A stretch of 64,000 nucleotides of DNA. Source: Planctomycetota bacterium. GTDB taxonomy: Bacteria; Planctomycetota; Planctomycetia; Gemmatales; Gemmataceae. The DNA is taken from the NCBI GenBank assembly GCA_016873225.1, contig VGXS01000012.1, positions 41,869 to 105,868 on the forward strand, given 5' to 3'. The position numbers and the translations under genes were made by a program. The notes beneath the pieces were generated by a model, which ran no database searches, had not been told where the DNA came from, and saw only the letters and a program-made list of their open reading frames with translations. This document shows, in pieces, positions 49,969 through 59,385 of this stretch; positions within the stretch are counted from its first letter, which is position 1; every line of letters starts with the position of its first letter.

Positions 49969-52083
49969 TCAGAGTACCCGCCGGCGACGCCGCCGAGAAG
50001 ATTCCCGCGCCAGCGCCTCCAGGTCGTCCAGCCTTGACAACACGGCGCGCGCCGCATCGGCGTCAGGCTCGGCACCCGAAAATGTCCAGCGGTAATGCTC
50101 CTCGGCCAGCCATTCCGCGTCGGCGGCACGCCCCGCCAAAACGGGGTCGGCCGTCCAACGCGCGCCCAGTTCCCGGGCCAACTCAACGGGAGTCATCGAG
50201 GCCTTGGGCCGAATCCCCTCCAGCGCCGCCAGCGCCCTCAGCCTTGGAACAACCTCCCGGCCGGCGCGCGCCGTCCGCACCCGGGCCGACCGCGACAACG
50301 CCAGCGCCCCCGCGCCCGCCGCGCAGGCCAGCGCCGGCCAGGCCCCGTTGGGGATTCCCCCAAGCCCCGCGTCGGTCCACCAGTTCCGGAACTCAGCCAC
50401 CAGCGGTTGCTGCTGGCTGATCCAGCCTCCCACCGCGCCAAGCCAACCCTCGGGCGCCTTCACCTCGGTCACCGACGCCGCCGCTGGCGTGGGATCGAGC
50501 AGCAGCCAGTCCCATGAAACGCGCTGCTGGACGCCACCCATCTCGTAACGCGGAACCAGCGCCTCCACCCAACTGTGGGCGTGGTGGTTCCTGATCACAT
50601 ACTTCCCCTCCTCGTTGGCGTCGCAACCGCGAAATCCCTTCACCAACCTCGCCGGAATGCCAACCGATCGCAGGGTCAACGCCAACCCCGAGGAGAACCG
50701 CTCGCAATGCCCGCGCCTGGTGTTCTTGAGGAAGTCGACGACAGGATCGAGGGACAGATCCGACCTTTCAAGGTCGAGGGTGTATTCATATTGGCCCGAC
50801 TCGGCGAAAAACCGGCACAGCCGACGCGCCGACGCCTCGAACAACGCCGGAGGCATGCTGCCCGGCCTGCCTGGGGTCTCGCGCAGCGCCTTCAGGGGCA
50901 GCGATCCCTCCGCGTGGCGCGACGCGCCTTCGGCGCCATCGGCGAGCGACTCGAGCAGTTCCCAGCCCCACGGCCTCATGGCCTCGGGGCTCGAAAGAAG
51001 GTCTTCCAGCCGGAACCGGTTGTCCACATCGTCCTGAAGCGGCGTCCGCTCCCTCGGGGCCCCGGCCGCCACGATCTGCTGGTAGGCAAGCTGCCGCCTG
51101 ACCAGCCCGCGGCGGCCCGGCGAAGGCACGGGAAGGAACAATGGCGGGTCGGCGATCACCGGGGTGGTGATCTCCTGCGAGACCACCCGGAAGCTCAGCA
51201 GGTTCTGCCGCGAGGTCATCGTCGGCAGCGGCGGGAGCGCCATCGGCACGCCCCGGCCGCCCGTCGTCGAGGTCGACCCGCGCCACCTGCCCGCCCGGTA
51301 AATCTCCAGGTCGACGGCGCGGAACTTCTGGTCTGCCGGCACCGTCGTCGGCCGGCCCTGCTGATCGTTGGCATCGAACTCGATCGCCACCTCGTCATCA
51401 AGCTCCAGGCGCCCCTGGTGGTTCAGGTCGATCTCCGTGCCGTATCCGGTCGCCAGCCTCGAGGCCCCGAAGGTCGAACCGGGGTTCCACAACGGCACAT
51501 CGCCGCCCGGCAGGATGAAAAAAGCGGCGAGCGCGGCGGCCCCCAGCAGCGTCCCCTCGGCGAAGATGATCCGCCAGCCCGGCCACGCTCCTCCCGACAG
51601 CCTCGAGCGCAGGCTCGCCAGCCCCAGCATGGCATGGAGCGCCAGCGGCGCCACCATCACCTCCTCCGCGCCCAGGACGCAGCCCAGCGCCGTCTGCACC
51701 ATGCCCAGCCCGTGCAGCACCCAGAAGTCGCGCGGCAGTTGCCGCCTCACCAGCTTCACCGCCGTCAGCAGCGGAATGAGCGCGGCCACGGGAGGGATCA
51801 ACGCCACCGAGATCGGCAGGAACCGGTTTCCCACGGCCTGCGCGATAGCCCACGAACCGCCGATGACACCGATCAGCCCGCCCAGCAGCACGCCGGCCCA
51901 GTCGGCGAGTGGCTTGCACCCCCCCGTCCGCTCCTCGTGGGCGACCGCCGCGATCGGCGCGCACAGAATCAGCGCCAGCGCCGGCCATGGCAGGAACTCG
52001 CGCTCCGTCGCCATCAGGAAAGCCGACGAGACGATGAGGGCGGCGTGGAGCAGGCGGCGGTCGTGCCGGTCGGTTTCCGTCAT
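49969..52083 (-). CDS. Membrane transglutaminase-like protein (TgpA/DUF3488-DUF4129 type)
   Basis: TM-rich N-terminus; NTRRGHCERFSSGLALTLRSVGIPARLVKGFRGCDANEEGKYVIRNHHAHSWVEAL (Cys-His transglutaminase core); second C-terminal TM plus DUF4129-like tail. Confidence 0.9.
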   Translation of the reverse strand: MTETDRHDRRLLHAALIVSSAFLMATEREFLPWPALALILCAPIAAVAHEERTGGCKPLADWAGVLLGGLIGVIGGSWAIAQAVGNRFLPISVALIPPVAALIPLLTAVKLVRRQLPRDFWVLHGLGMVQTALGCVLGAEEVMVAPLALHAMLGLASLRSRLSGGAWPGWRIIFAEGTLLGAAALAAFFILPGGDVPLWNPGSTFGASRLATGYGTEIDLNHQGRLELDDEVAIEFDANDQQGRPTTVPADQKFRAVDLEIYRAGRWRGSTSTTGGRGVPMALPPLPTMTSRQNLLSFRVVSQEITTPVIADPPLFLPVPSPGRRGLVRRQLAYQQIVAAGAPRERTPLQDDVDNRFRLEDLLSSPEAMRPWGWELLESLADGAEGASRHAEGSLPLKALRETPGRPGSMPPALFEASARRLCRFFAESGQYEYTLDLERSDLSLDPVVDFLKNTRRGHCERFSSGLALTLRSVGIPARLVKGFRGCDANEEGKYVIRNHHAHSWVEALVPRYEMGGVQQRVSWDWLLLDPTPAAASVTEVKAPEGWLGAVGGWISQQQPLVAEFRNWWTDAGLGGIPNGAWPALACAAGAGALALSRSARVRTARAGREVVPRLRALAALEGIRPKASMTPVELARELGARWTADPVLAGRAADAEWLAEEHYRWTFSGAEPDADAARAVLSRLDDLEALARESSRRRRRRVL

Positions 52084-53153
52084 GCCGGATCCTCCCGGGC
52101 GCCATACCAGGTCAGGGCGCCGGCCTCTCCCGGGCGCACGCGCCTGGCGGGCCCGCCCTGCAGGGCCTCGGGAATCCGCGCCCGACCCCTGCCCAGCACC
52201 AGCACCGGGGCGCCGCGCCGCCAGGCGGCGCCGACCGCCGGAAATCCCTCCTCGCCGGATGCGCAATGGGCCAAGGCCTCGAGCATTTCCGAGACGGGGG
52301 TTCCCGAGGCCCCGCTGTGGATCGCGGCGGGGCGGTCCCCGGCCACCAGCAGGCCGAGCCAGCGCCCCTGGCCCCTTCCCCAGGCCCAAGCCACGCTCGC
52401 CGCCAGGTCCACCAGCGCCTCCCCGTCGTCGCCTTCGGTCGGGTCGACCAGCACCACCAGCGATTCCTCGCGCGGTTGTTCATGCTCGCGCACCATCCGC
52501 ACGCCCGTCCGCGCCGTCGTTCGCCAGTGCACCAGCCGCGGGCTGTCGCCCGCCCGCCAGGTCCTGAGGCCATGGAACTCCTCGCCCGCCGCCACGGCCA
52601 GTTCGCAGCCGGCCTCAGGCATCGCGCTCTTGCCCTCGCCCGCCTGCCTGATCCAGGCGGCCATGGCCCGGATGTCTACCCTGCCGCGCCGCGGCAGCAC
52701 CAGCACCCGCTCACCTCCCAAGATGTCCCTGCGCGCCTCCACCAGGCCGTAGGGCCCGCTTCCCGACAGCAGCGCCGAGGGCAGCTGCATCCACCCCCGC
52801 TTGGTCGGTTGCACCGACAGCCACGCCTCCTCGTCGGAACGGCTCATCAGCAACGACTGGCCCGCGTGGTCGGGCCACGACATCCGCGCGGGCAGCACCC
52901 CGCCGCCTTCCAGCCAAGCCTGGACCCGGACCAGCCCCGGAATGCCCGCCTCGAGCGCGTGGTCGTCGCGAACCGCCACCCGCGCGCGCGCCAGGCCCGC
53001 CCCGCACCTCGCCGCGTTCCACGCCAGCGCCGCAACCATCCAGCACGACAGCAGCAGCAAAAGGCCGATCCCCTTGGCCACCGACAGCGCCAGCAGGCAC
53101 AACGCCAACCCCAGCCATACCATGCCGGTGGTGGTCAGGGCGCGTGGCAGCAT
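52080..53153 (-). CDS. DUF58 domain-containing protein
   Basis: AAGEEFHGLRTWRAGDSPRLVHWRTTARTGVRMVREHEQPREESLVVLVD is a typical DUF58 signature. Confidence 0.92.
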   Translation of the reverse strand: MLPRALTTTGMVWLGLALCLLALSVAKGIGLLLLLSCWMVAALAWNAARCGAGLARARVAVRDDHALEAGIPGLVRVQAWLEGGGVLPARMSWPDHAGQSLLMSRSDEEAWLSVQPTKRGWMQLPSALLSGSGPYGLVEARRDILGGERVLVLPRRGRVDIRAMAAWIRQAGEGKSAMPEAGCELAVAAGEEFHGLRTWRAGDSPRLVHWRTTARTGVRMVREHEQPREESLVVLVDPTEGDDGEALVDLAASVAWAWGRGQGRWLGLLVAGDRPAAIHSGASGTPVSEMLEALAHCASGEEGFPAVGAAWRRGAPVLVLGRGRARIPEALQGGPARRVRPGEAGALTWYGAREDPA

Positions 53154-53174
53154 GGGCGGTTCCGCGGGACAGGG

Positions 53175-54173
53175 TCAGGCGGGTACGGGAATCTTCTCGA
53201 CGATCTGCCGAAGCGCTTCTTCGGCGGCATGGGCCTGGGCGTGCCCATTGCGAACGAGCAGGCGGTGCGCCAGCACGGGCTGGGCCAATCCCTTGATGTC
53301 GTCGGGCGTGACATAGGCCCGGCCGGAGAGCATCGCCTGCGCCTGCGCCGCCCGATAGTATCCCAGCGCCGCGCGCGTGCTGCCCCCCACGCGGATCTCG
53401 GGATGGTGCCGTGTCCCCTCGACGATGGAAAGCAGGTAGTCGGCCAAGGCCGGGGCCACCCGCACCTGCCTCGCGTGCCTTTGCAGGGCCACGACCGCCC
53501 CCGGGTCGAGGCACGCCTCGACACCATCGATCGGGTCGCCGAGGCGGTGCGACTCGAGGATGGCCCTTTCGGACTCGCGGTCGGGGTAACCAATCGTCAG
53601 GCGCATCATGAAGCGGTCGAGTTGGCTTTCCGGAAGCGGATAGGTGCCCTCGAACTCGTGCGGATTCTGGGTGGCGAGCACGAAGAAAGGCGGCCCAAGC
53701 TGATGCGTCTTCCCGTCGAGGCTCACCTTGGTTTCGGCCATCGCCTCCAAGAGCGCGCTCTGGGTGCGCGGGCTGGCACGGTTGATCTCGTCCGCCAAGA
53801 CCACATGGGCGAAGATCGGCCCCGGAACGAACTCGAATCCGCCCGTCTTGGGCGAAAGAACGCTGGTGCCGAGCAGATCGCTGGGCAGCAGGTCGGGAGT
53901 GAACTGCACGCGGTTGAAATCGCCACCCAGGCAGCGCGCCAAGGCCCGGGCCAGGAGCGTCTTGCCCGTGCCGGGAACATCCTCAAGCAGCAGGTGCCCC
54001 TCGGCGACCAGGCAGACCCACGCCAGCCTCACCAGTTCCGGCTTGCCCAAAAAGACGCGGCCGACCGTACCGACAGCCTCGCGCAGCAGCGCCAGGTCGG
54101 GAGTGTCGCCGCCAGCGGCCGGCAGGAGGGCCGGGCCGGCCTTGCCGAAGCTAGCCTGAGGCGATGCGGTCAT
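53175..54173 (-). CDS. MoxR-family AAA ATPase
   Basis: GHLLLEDVPGTGKTLLARALARCLGGDFNRVQFTPDLLPSDLLGTSV; VVLADEINRASPRTQSALLEAMAETKV; VLATQNPHEFEGTYPLPESQLDRFMMRL. Confidence 0.96.
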   Translation of the reverse strand: MTASPQASFGKAGPALLPAAGGDTPDLALLREAVGTVGRVFLGKPELVRLAWVCLVAEGHLLLEDVPGTGKTLLARALARCLGGDFNRVQFTPDLLPSDLLGTSVLSPKTGGFEFVPGPIFAHVVLADEINRASPRTQSALLEAMAETKVSLDGKTHQLGPPFFVLATQNPHEFEGTYPLPESQLDRFMMRLTIGYPDRESERAILESHRLGDPIDGVEACLDPGAVVALQRHARQVRVAPALADYLLSIVEGTRHHPEIRVGGSTRAALGYYRAAQAQAMLSGRAYVTPDDIKGLAQPVLAHRLLVRNGHAQAHAAEEALRQIVEKIPVPA

Positions 54174-54224
54174 GGGCGGATCCTGATGCCGGCCGGGGAT
54201 TGGCCTACAAACCTATTATAGGAA

Positions 54225-55049
54225 ATGAATCGCCTGCGCGAAACCGCGCGTGACCGGGGGAAGACGATGGTGCTGGCGGCCGGTGAGTCGATCAATTCCC
54301 TGAGGTCGGCGCTGGTCGACCATCCGCTCTACGCGGCGATGAACACCCCGGAACGGGTGGTGGTCTTCCTCGGGCATCATGTCTGGGCCGTCTGGGACTT
54401 CATGTCGCTGCTCAAGGCCCTGCAGGCGCGCCTCACCTGCGTTTCGGTTCCGTGGGTGCCCCCCGCCGACACCGAGGCGTCGCGCCTCATCAACTCGATT
54501 GTTCTGGGCGAGGAAAGCGACGACGACGGCGAAGCCGGCCACGCCAGCCATTTCGACCTCTATCACAGGGCCATGATCCAGGCCGGCGCCGACACCTCGC
54601 CCATCGACCGCTTCATCGCATCCCTCCGCAGGGGCGCGGGCTGGCGGCAAGCCCTCGCCGAAGCGCATCTTCCCCCCTTCGTGACGGATTTTGTCGAACT
54701 CAACCTTTCGATCGCCACGGGCGACGACCTGCCCGCCATCGCCGCCGCCTTCACGCTGGGCCGGGAAGACCTGATACCGCGGATGTTCCCCCCGCTCCTG
54801 AGGGAACTCGCGGCGCGGCACCACGGTCGGTTCGACCGCCTAGCGCATTACCTCGAGCGCCATGTGGAACTCGACGGCGCGGACCACGGCCCCGCCGCGG
54901 GAAAACTGCTCGCATCCCTGTGCCGCACCTCCGGCGACGCCGAGCGCGCCATGGCGGCGGCCGAATCGTGCCTCCGGGCCCGACTCGGGCTGTGGGACGG
55001 CATCCTAGCCTCGTTCAGGCCGCCCTTGGCCGGCCTCCCCGGGCCGTGA
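54225..55049 (+). CDS. DUF3050 domain-containing protein
   Basis: LRSALVDHPLYAAMNTPERVVVFLGHHVWAVWDFMSLLKALQARLTCVSVPWVPPADTEASRLINSIVLGEESDD. Confidence 0.85.
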   Translation: MNRLRETARDRGKTMVLAAGESINSLRSALVDHPLYAAMNTPERVVVFLGHHVWAVWDFMSLLKALQARLTCVSVPWVPPADTEASRLINSIVLGEESDDDGEAGHASHFDLYHRAMIQAGADTSPIDRFIASLRRGAGWRQALAEAHLPPFVTDFVELNLSIATGDDLPAIAAAFTLGREDLIPRMFPPLLRELAARHHGRFDRLAHYLERHVELDGADHGPAAGKLLASLCRTSGDAERAMAAAESCLRARLGLWDGILASFRPPLAGLPGP

Positions 55050-55065
55050 TACACTGACTCCTGAC

Positions 55066-55152
55066 GGAGAGGTGACAGAGTGGCCGATTGTGACGGTCTC
55101 GAAAACCGTTGTACCAGCAATGGTACCGAGGGTTCAAATCCCTCCCTCTCCG
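55066..55152 (+). tRNA. tRNA-Ser (anticodon CGA)
   Basis: Acceptor GGAGAGG/CCTCTCC, anticodon arm ACGGT-CTCGAAA-ACCGT, long variable arm GTACCAGCAATGGTAC, T arm GAGGG-TTCAAAT-CCCTC. Confidence 0.96.
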
Positions 55153-55342
55153 CTCCTTGAAAATTCCCGACGCAAGTCCTTTGCAGCAAATGGTTTAGAA
55201 GCATCGCTTTTGCCAAATATGACCACTGTGCCAAAAGTGTGCCAAAACCGGCGGCAATGTCCCCCTCGAACCCTCCATAATCGGGCCAAAGGCCGCGCCG
55301 CCGGAACACCCGGCTGACCCGCGCGGCACCCGACCCTTCCCA

Positions 55343-56560
55343 TCAGCCGTTGCCCCCGGCCGGTTCGGTCTTGGGCAACATTTCGATGGAAGCCATGACA
55401 GCGGTGGCCTCGGCATCCTTCAAGTCGAAGTAATGCGCGACCATCTGGCTGTTTCTGTGCCCGAGCCATTTCTGCAAGGTCAGCAGGTGGACTCCCTGGT
55501 TGACCATTCGTGAACAGAAAAAATGACGGAAAGAATGGAGCCTTCCATTGGCGAATCCCCGTTCACCTTCCGGCGTGGGAAACCTCGCCGAGAGCGGTCT
55601 GATGACCAGGCGAACGAACTGGTCCCTCAGCCGGCCGCAGTTCAGCCGTTTCCCTAGCGCGGATGGGAACACAGGCCTTGAGGGATCACGCGACATCGAC
55701 AAGAGCAGCAGCCTGAGATCCTCATGAACCGGCAAACTCCTGCTTCACCCCGTCTTGGTCCGGCGACGACCGGCTTCATGCCTGGACCGATGCCCCTGGT
55801 CAGTCAGGCGAATCAGCGTCAACTCGTCGTTGAAATCCGACCATCGCAGGCTTGCCAACTCGCTCACGCGGAGTCCGGTATAGGCCAAGCCCGCCAGCGC
55901 CCTGTACATCCATTCCTGCCCAGGCAATGACTTCGCCAGCTCCAGAATGGCCAAAACCTCCTCGACCAAGTAACAGTGGGTATCCGTTCCCGTCGGCTTG
56001 GACATCTGATAGCGGAAGGCGCATGACGCGGGAAGATGCTTGTTCTCGACGAGATATTTTGACACTTTTTTTATCGTCGTAATATTGAAGTAGACGGAGC
56101 GTGGCTTGTACTCGTTATCCTCGAACTTCCTGCCGAACTCGTTGAGGACATTGGAATTGACCGCGTTCCAGGAACCGATCCCCTTGGCTTGGCAGAACTC
56201 CTTGAAGTGCCGAAACGCGGTGCGGTACCGCTTGCGGGTGGAATCACTCACACCCTTGGCCGCTTCCGGCCGGTTCAAGTGACCCTGGTAAACCGCAAGC
56301 CCCTGGTCGATCGACAACACCGCGCCGGCACCGGATGTCGCTATTCCCTCACGAGGGATCATCCCGAGGTCCATGGCTTTCCGCTTGTCGAGTTCCTTGA
56401 GGTGTCTCAGGGCCGTCTCGCGATTCCTTGTGCCGAGCGACTTGCGGCGCAAGGACACCGCCGCTCCCCGGCCATCGGCATAAAAAACACCATCCCTGCG
56501 GTACAAACGCCATGTGAAATGCTCGCAATGGAAAATCTCGCTGACATTCTTCGAACTCAT
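55343..56560 (-). pseudogene. Tyrosine recombinase/integrase interrupted by in-frame TGA
   Basis: Box I AGLAYTGLRVSELASLRWSDF (55745-56560), TGA at 55745-55747, then same frame SRSLPVHEDLR...HSFRHFFCSRMVNQGVHLLTLQKWLGHRNSQMVAHYF (box II). 406 codons contiguous. Confidence 0.88.
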
Positions 56561-56593
56561 GGTTGCCTCCTTGTTTTGGAACGGATTTGCGCA

Positions 56594-56869
56594 TCAATAA
56601 CCATTCATCCAGTCGGGGATCTTGCCGGGCAATCGCTTAGTACGCCCCCGGCGGGGATCATCGTTGGGGAATAGGTAATCGGGCTTGAACGCGTGAAACG
56701 GAATCCGGATGGCGCCACCCTTACCTGCGGGTTGCTTGAAGGGGATCCGTTCTTCCCGGATCCAGGCATAAATCGTCGATTCGGACAGGCGCCAGTATTG
56801 AGCAACTTCCTTGGGTGTCATCCGATCATGCGAATCGTAATCCAGGCTTTGATAGTTCATGGTGTTCAT
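56594..56869 (-). CDS. Helix-turn-helix excisionase-like protein (MerR/AlpA-type)
   Basis: MTPKEVAQYWRLSESTIYAWIREERIPFKQPAGKGGAIRIPFHAFKPDY. Confidence 0.8.
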   Translation of the reverse strand: MNTMNYQSLDYDSHDRMTPKEVAQYWRLSESTIYAWIREERIPFKQPAGKGGAIRIPFHAFKPDYLFPNDDPRRGRTKRLPGKIPDWMNGY

Positions 56870-57008
56870 CCCTAAACAGTTGTGGCGGGCGGATTTTCGG
56901 AAGGCATCCATGCGCCATCCCTTATTTCATGAGAACCCAAGAACAGGGGGAAAAGCAAATCTGGCAAGGCCACAACCGAAGAATTTTTGATTAAGGAAAG
57001 GTGTTGGA

Positions 57009-57653
57009 TCAATGAAGCCCATCTTTGCCAGGAGAGGGGGGCGGTTCATCGGTTCGTTTGTCCTTGAGGTGGCGGGTCGCCAAAAGCCTTGCCAGCAACT
57101 TGAGCAACTCATCGAGTGCGGCGGCGTGTTCCTCGGCGCCAATGGGATTGGGGAAAGTCCGCGGTTCATTCATGCAATACTCCTCAACAGGTGCGGGTCG
57201 CACGGGCTGGCCAAGACTCACTTCCCTCATCACGGCCAGTAGATGGCGCAAGTGACACAGATGCCTGTCCACCAGCGCAAGCCGGTGCGACAGGGAACAG
57301 CGTTCGAAGCGGACAAAGAGATCGCCGTCCTGCGCCGTCAGCAGGTCCCACGATTCACCGACCTTGGGCAGCGGGACGAACTCGGCATCGACAATGAGCA
57401 CGCCCAATCCGCGGCAGGGATCAATCGCGGAACGAGCGTACTTGGACCCGATCAGGTGCCGAACTTTGGGATCGGCGATCTCAATGTTGATGACGGGTCC
57501 GGCAAGCCAATCATCGGCAAGGATGCCGGCGGATCCTATGCGGGAAACCACCTCGTTGGTTCGCAAAATGCGTTCTTCGGCCTGTTCCAGGATGTGATGA
57601 ACAATGTTCGATCCCTGGGATTCATCGTCGAAATAATCAAGATTGTCTGGCAT
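57009..57653 (-). CDS. Hypothetical protein of the integrative region
   Basis: MPDNLDYFDDESQGSNIVHHILEQAEERILRTNEVVSRIG...; GGAG 6 nt upstream of ATG. No family recognised. Confidence 0.6.
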   Translation of the reverse strand: MPDNLDYFDDESQGSNIVHHILEQAEERILRTNEVVSRIGSAGILADDWLAGPVINIEIADPKVRHLIGSKYARSAIDPCRGLGVLIVDAEFVPLPKVGESWDLLTAQDGDLFVRFERCSLSHRLALVDRHLCHLRHLLAVMREVSLGQPVRPAPVEEYCMNEPRTFPNPIGAEEHAAALDELLKLLARLLATRHLKDKRTDEPPPSPGKDGLH

Positions 57654-57686
57654 GGTTGGCTCCAAAAAAATTTGAATTGGCTCGGG

Positions 57687-57721
57687 AACCTGGTGGCGGA
57701 CGGGCATGGCAAGGCCTTGGC
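57687..57721. repeat. Imperfect 35-bp direct repeat, left copy
   Basis: aacctggtggcggacgggcatggcaaggccttggc versus 61061 aacttgttggcagacgggcatgacaagcccttggc: 30/35 identical. Confidence 0.6.
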
Positions 57722-57761
57722 ATGGCTGGCTCCGGGAACGGATTGGAAAAGCGTTTGGTTT

Positions 57762-57926
57762 TCAGGCACGGAGTCTGGGAATCGCCAGATGCTTGAGTGG
57801 TTGCCAGCGGCAACTTCGATCGTGTTGAGGCCTGATCCTTGCGCGGCGAAGGCGGTTGATGTGCCGATGGAATCGCCTTATGTCGCGAGGCAGGCATTCT
57901 GTTGGTTGGCTGCGTATCTCGTTCAT
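57762..57926 (-). CDS. Small Arg-rich basic protein (54 aa)
   Basis: AAGGAGGA-TTGT-ATG; MNEIRSQPTECLPRDIRRFHRHINRLRRARIRPQHDRSCRWQPLKHLAIPRLRA. Confidence 0.5.
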   Translation of the reverse strand: MNEIRSQPTECLPRDIRRFHRHINRLRRARIRPQHDRSCRWQPLKHLAIPRLRA

Positions 57927-57949
57927 ACAATCCTCCTTGTGAAAACAAA

Positions 57950-57973
57950 AACCCGGGCTTTTGGGCCCGGGTT
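57950..57973 (-). terminator. Intrinsic terminator/attenuator upstream of the small basic ORF
   Basis: Minus strand AACCCGGGC-CCAAAA-GCCCGGGTT followed by TTTGTTTTC; 9-bp perfect stem plus U-tract. Confidence 0.75.
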
Positions 57974-58034
57974 GGTTGGTGATCAAGTTCAGGACGATGC
58001 GGTTTGTTGAGCGCTTCGTGACCCGGCGCCTTAC

Positions 58035-58098
58035 GGCGCTCGGCTCCCGTAACGCCGGTTGGCGCTCGGCTCCCGTAACGCCGGTTGGCGCTCGGCTC
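58035..58098. repeat. 26-bp tandem repeat, about 2.5 copies
   Basis: ggcgctcggctcccgtaacgccggtt at 58035-58060 and 58061-58086, partial ggcgctcggctc at 58087-58098. Confidence 0.95.
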
Positions 58099-58215
58099 GC
58101 AAAATTTGAAGGCCCTCGGCTCAATGCCGCTAGTCAACGACACTTGACCAGCAGGCTTGGTTAGTCAAGAATTCTTTACTAAGCTGTTGCGCTGGTAAAG
58201 GAACCTTGGCTCCGC

Positions 58216-59385
58216 ATGACCAGAACCACCGGGTATTACCAGACGGCTCATTTTGGCGAAGAAGCCGTTCGCGCCTTCGTGCCGCATCCGCTGCCGCCTG
58301 AGCGTCCGCCCTTGGTGCTTGAAGGCCCCCTGCTGGCCCTGCATACCGAATCCATGGCCGCGTTGGCCCGCCTTGGCGTGGCTGGCACCATGGTTCCCGA
58401 TGCCGATTGGTTCCTTTACGGGTTTGTCCGCAAGGAAGCGGTCATCACCTCTCAAATCGAGGGCACTCAGGCCACGCTTCAGGATGTGCTCACCTTCGAG
58501 GCCACCAACAGCACCGAAAATCCCGACGATGTGCTCGAGGTCTGCAATTACCTCGACGCGCTGAACCATGCCCGCCGCGAGATCCGGTCATCAAGCGGGC
58601 TGCCACTCACCATGCGCCTTTTGAAGAAATGCCACCAGCGCCTCATGCGTGGCATGCGGGGGGTTGAGAAACGGCCGGGGGAAATCCGGACCTCCCAAAA
58701 CTGGATTGGCGGCACCCGTCCCGGCAACGCCCTGTTCGTGCCACCTCCAGCGGGTCTGGTGCCGGAAGCGCTCGCATCGCTTGAGCGCTGGATCCACGGA
58801 GCCGATCCGCTGCCCCCGTTGGCGCGGGCCGGTCTGGCCCATGTCCAGTTCGAGACGATTCACCCGTTCCTTGATGGCAACGGCCGTATCGGACGATTGC
58901 TGATCACCCTGCTGGTGGAGCACTGGAAATTGCTGCCCAGTCCGCTGCTCTACCTCAGCCTCGCATTCAAGCGCCATCAGACCGAGTATTACCGCCGCCT
59001 TTCCGCCGTGCGCGCCGAAGGCGACTGGGAAGGTTGGACGGCGTTCTTCCTCGAGTGCGTGCGGGAGGCCGCTGATGATGGCGTCGCCACGGCGCGCAGC
59101 CTGTTCAGCCTAGTTGAAAAAGACCGCACAAGGCTCTTGGCCAAACGCGGCGCCACGGTTCCGGCCATCAGGCTGTTTCAGGCCCTGCCCAGGCAGCCGG
59201 TGGTGACCTTGGCTACCGTCATCCAATCCCTGAAAACCACCAAGCCAACAGCCGCCAAGGCGATTGCCAGCCTCGTGGACGCCAAGATCCTGCGGGAAAC
59301 CACTGGCCGCAAACGCGACCGTATTTATGCCTATCACGGCTATCTGAGGCTGCTAACCGGGGATGAAAAAATGAACCGGGCCTGA
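58216..59385 (+). CDS. Fic family protein (N-terminal inhibitory motif, class II-like)
   Basis: ETIHPFLDGNGRIGRLLITLLV (HPFxxGNGRxxR) and upstream SQIEGTQAT ((S/T)xxxE(G/N) inhibitory motif); C-terminal winged-helix-like segment. Confidence 0.95.
   Translation: MTRTTGYYQTAHFGEEAVRAFVPHPLPPERPPLVLEGPLLALHTESMAALARLGVAGTMVPDADWFLYGFVRKEAVITSQIEGTQATLQDVLTFEATNSTENPDDVLEVCNYLDALNHARREIRSSSGLPLTMRLLKKCHQRLMRGMRGVEKRPGEIRTSQNWIGGTRPGNALFVPPPAGLVPEALASLERWIHGADPLPPLARAGLAHVQFETIHPFLDGNGRIGRLLITLLVEHWKLLPSPLLYLSLAFKRHQTEYYRRLSAVRAEGDWEGWTAFFLECVREAADDGVATARSLFSLVEKDRTRLLAKRGATVPAIRLFQALPRQPVVTLATVIQSLKTTKPTAAKAIASLVDAKILRETTGRKRDRIYAYHGYLRLLTGDEKMNRA

Noticed and set aside
50575-52752. 725-aa plus-strand ORF opposite the transglutaminase/DUF58 genes
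   Set aside because: Antisense artefact; Arg/Pro/Gln-rich with no recognisable domain, and the minus strand carries conserved families.
58035-58098. Possible CRISPR array
   Set aside because: Copies are directly abutting with no spacers; simple tandem repeat. No cas genes and no other array seen in the window.
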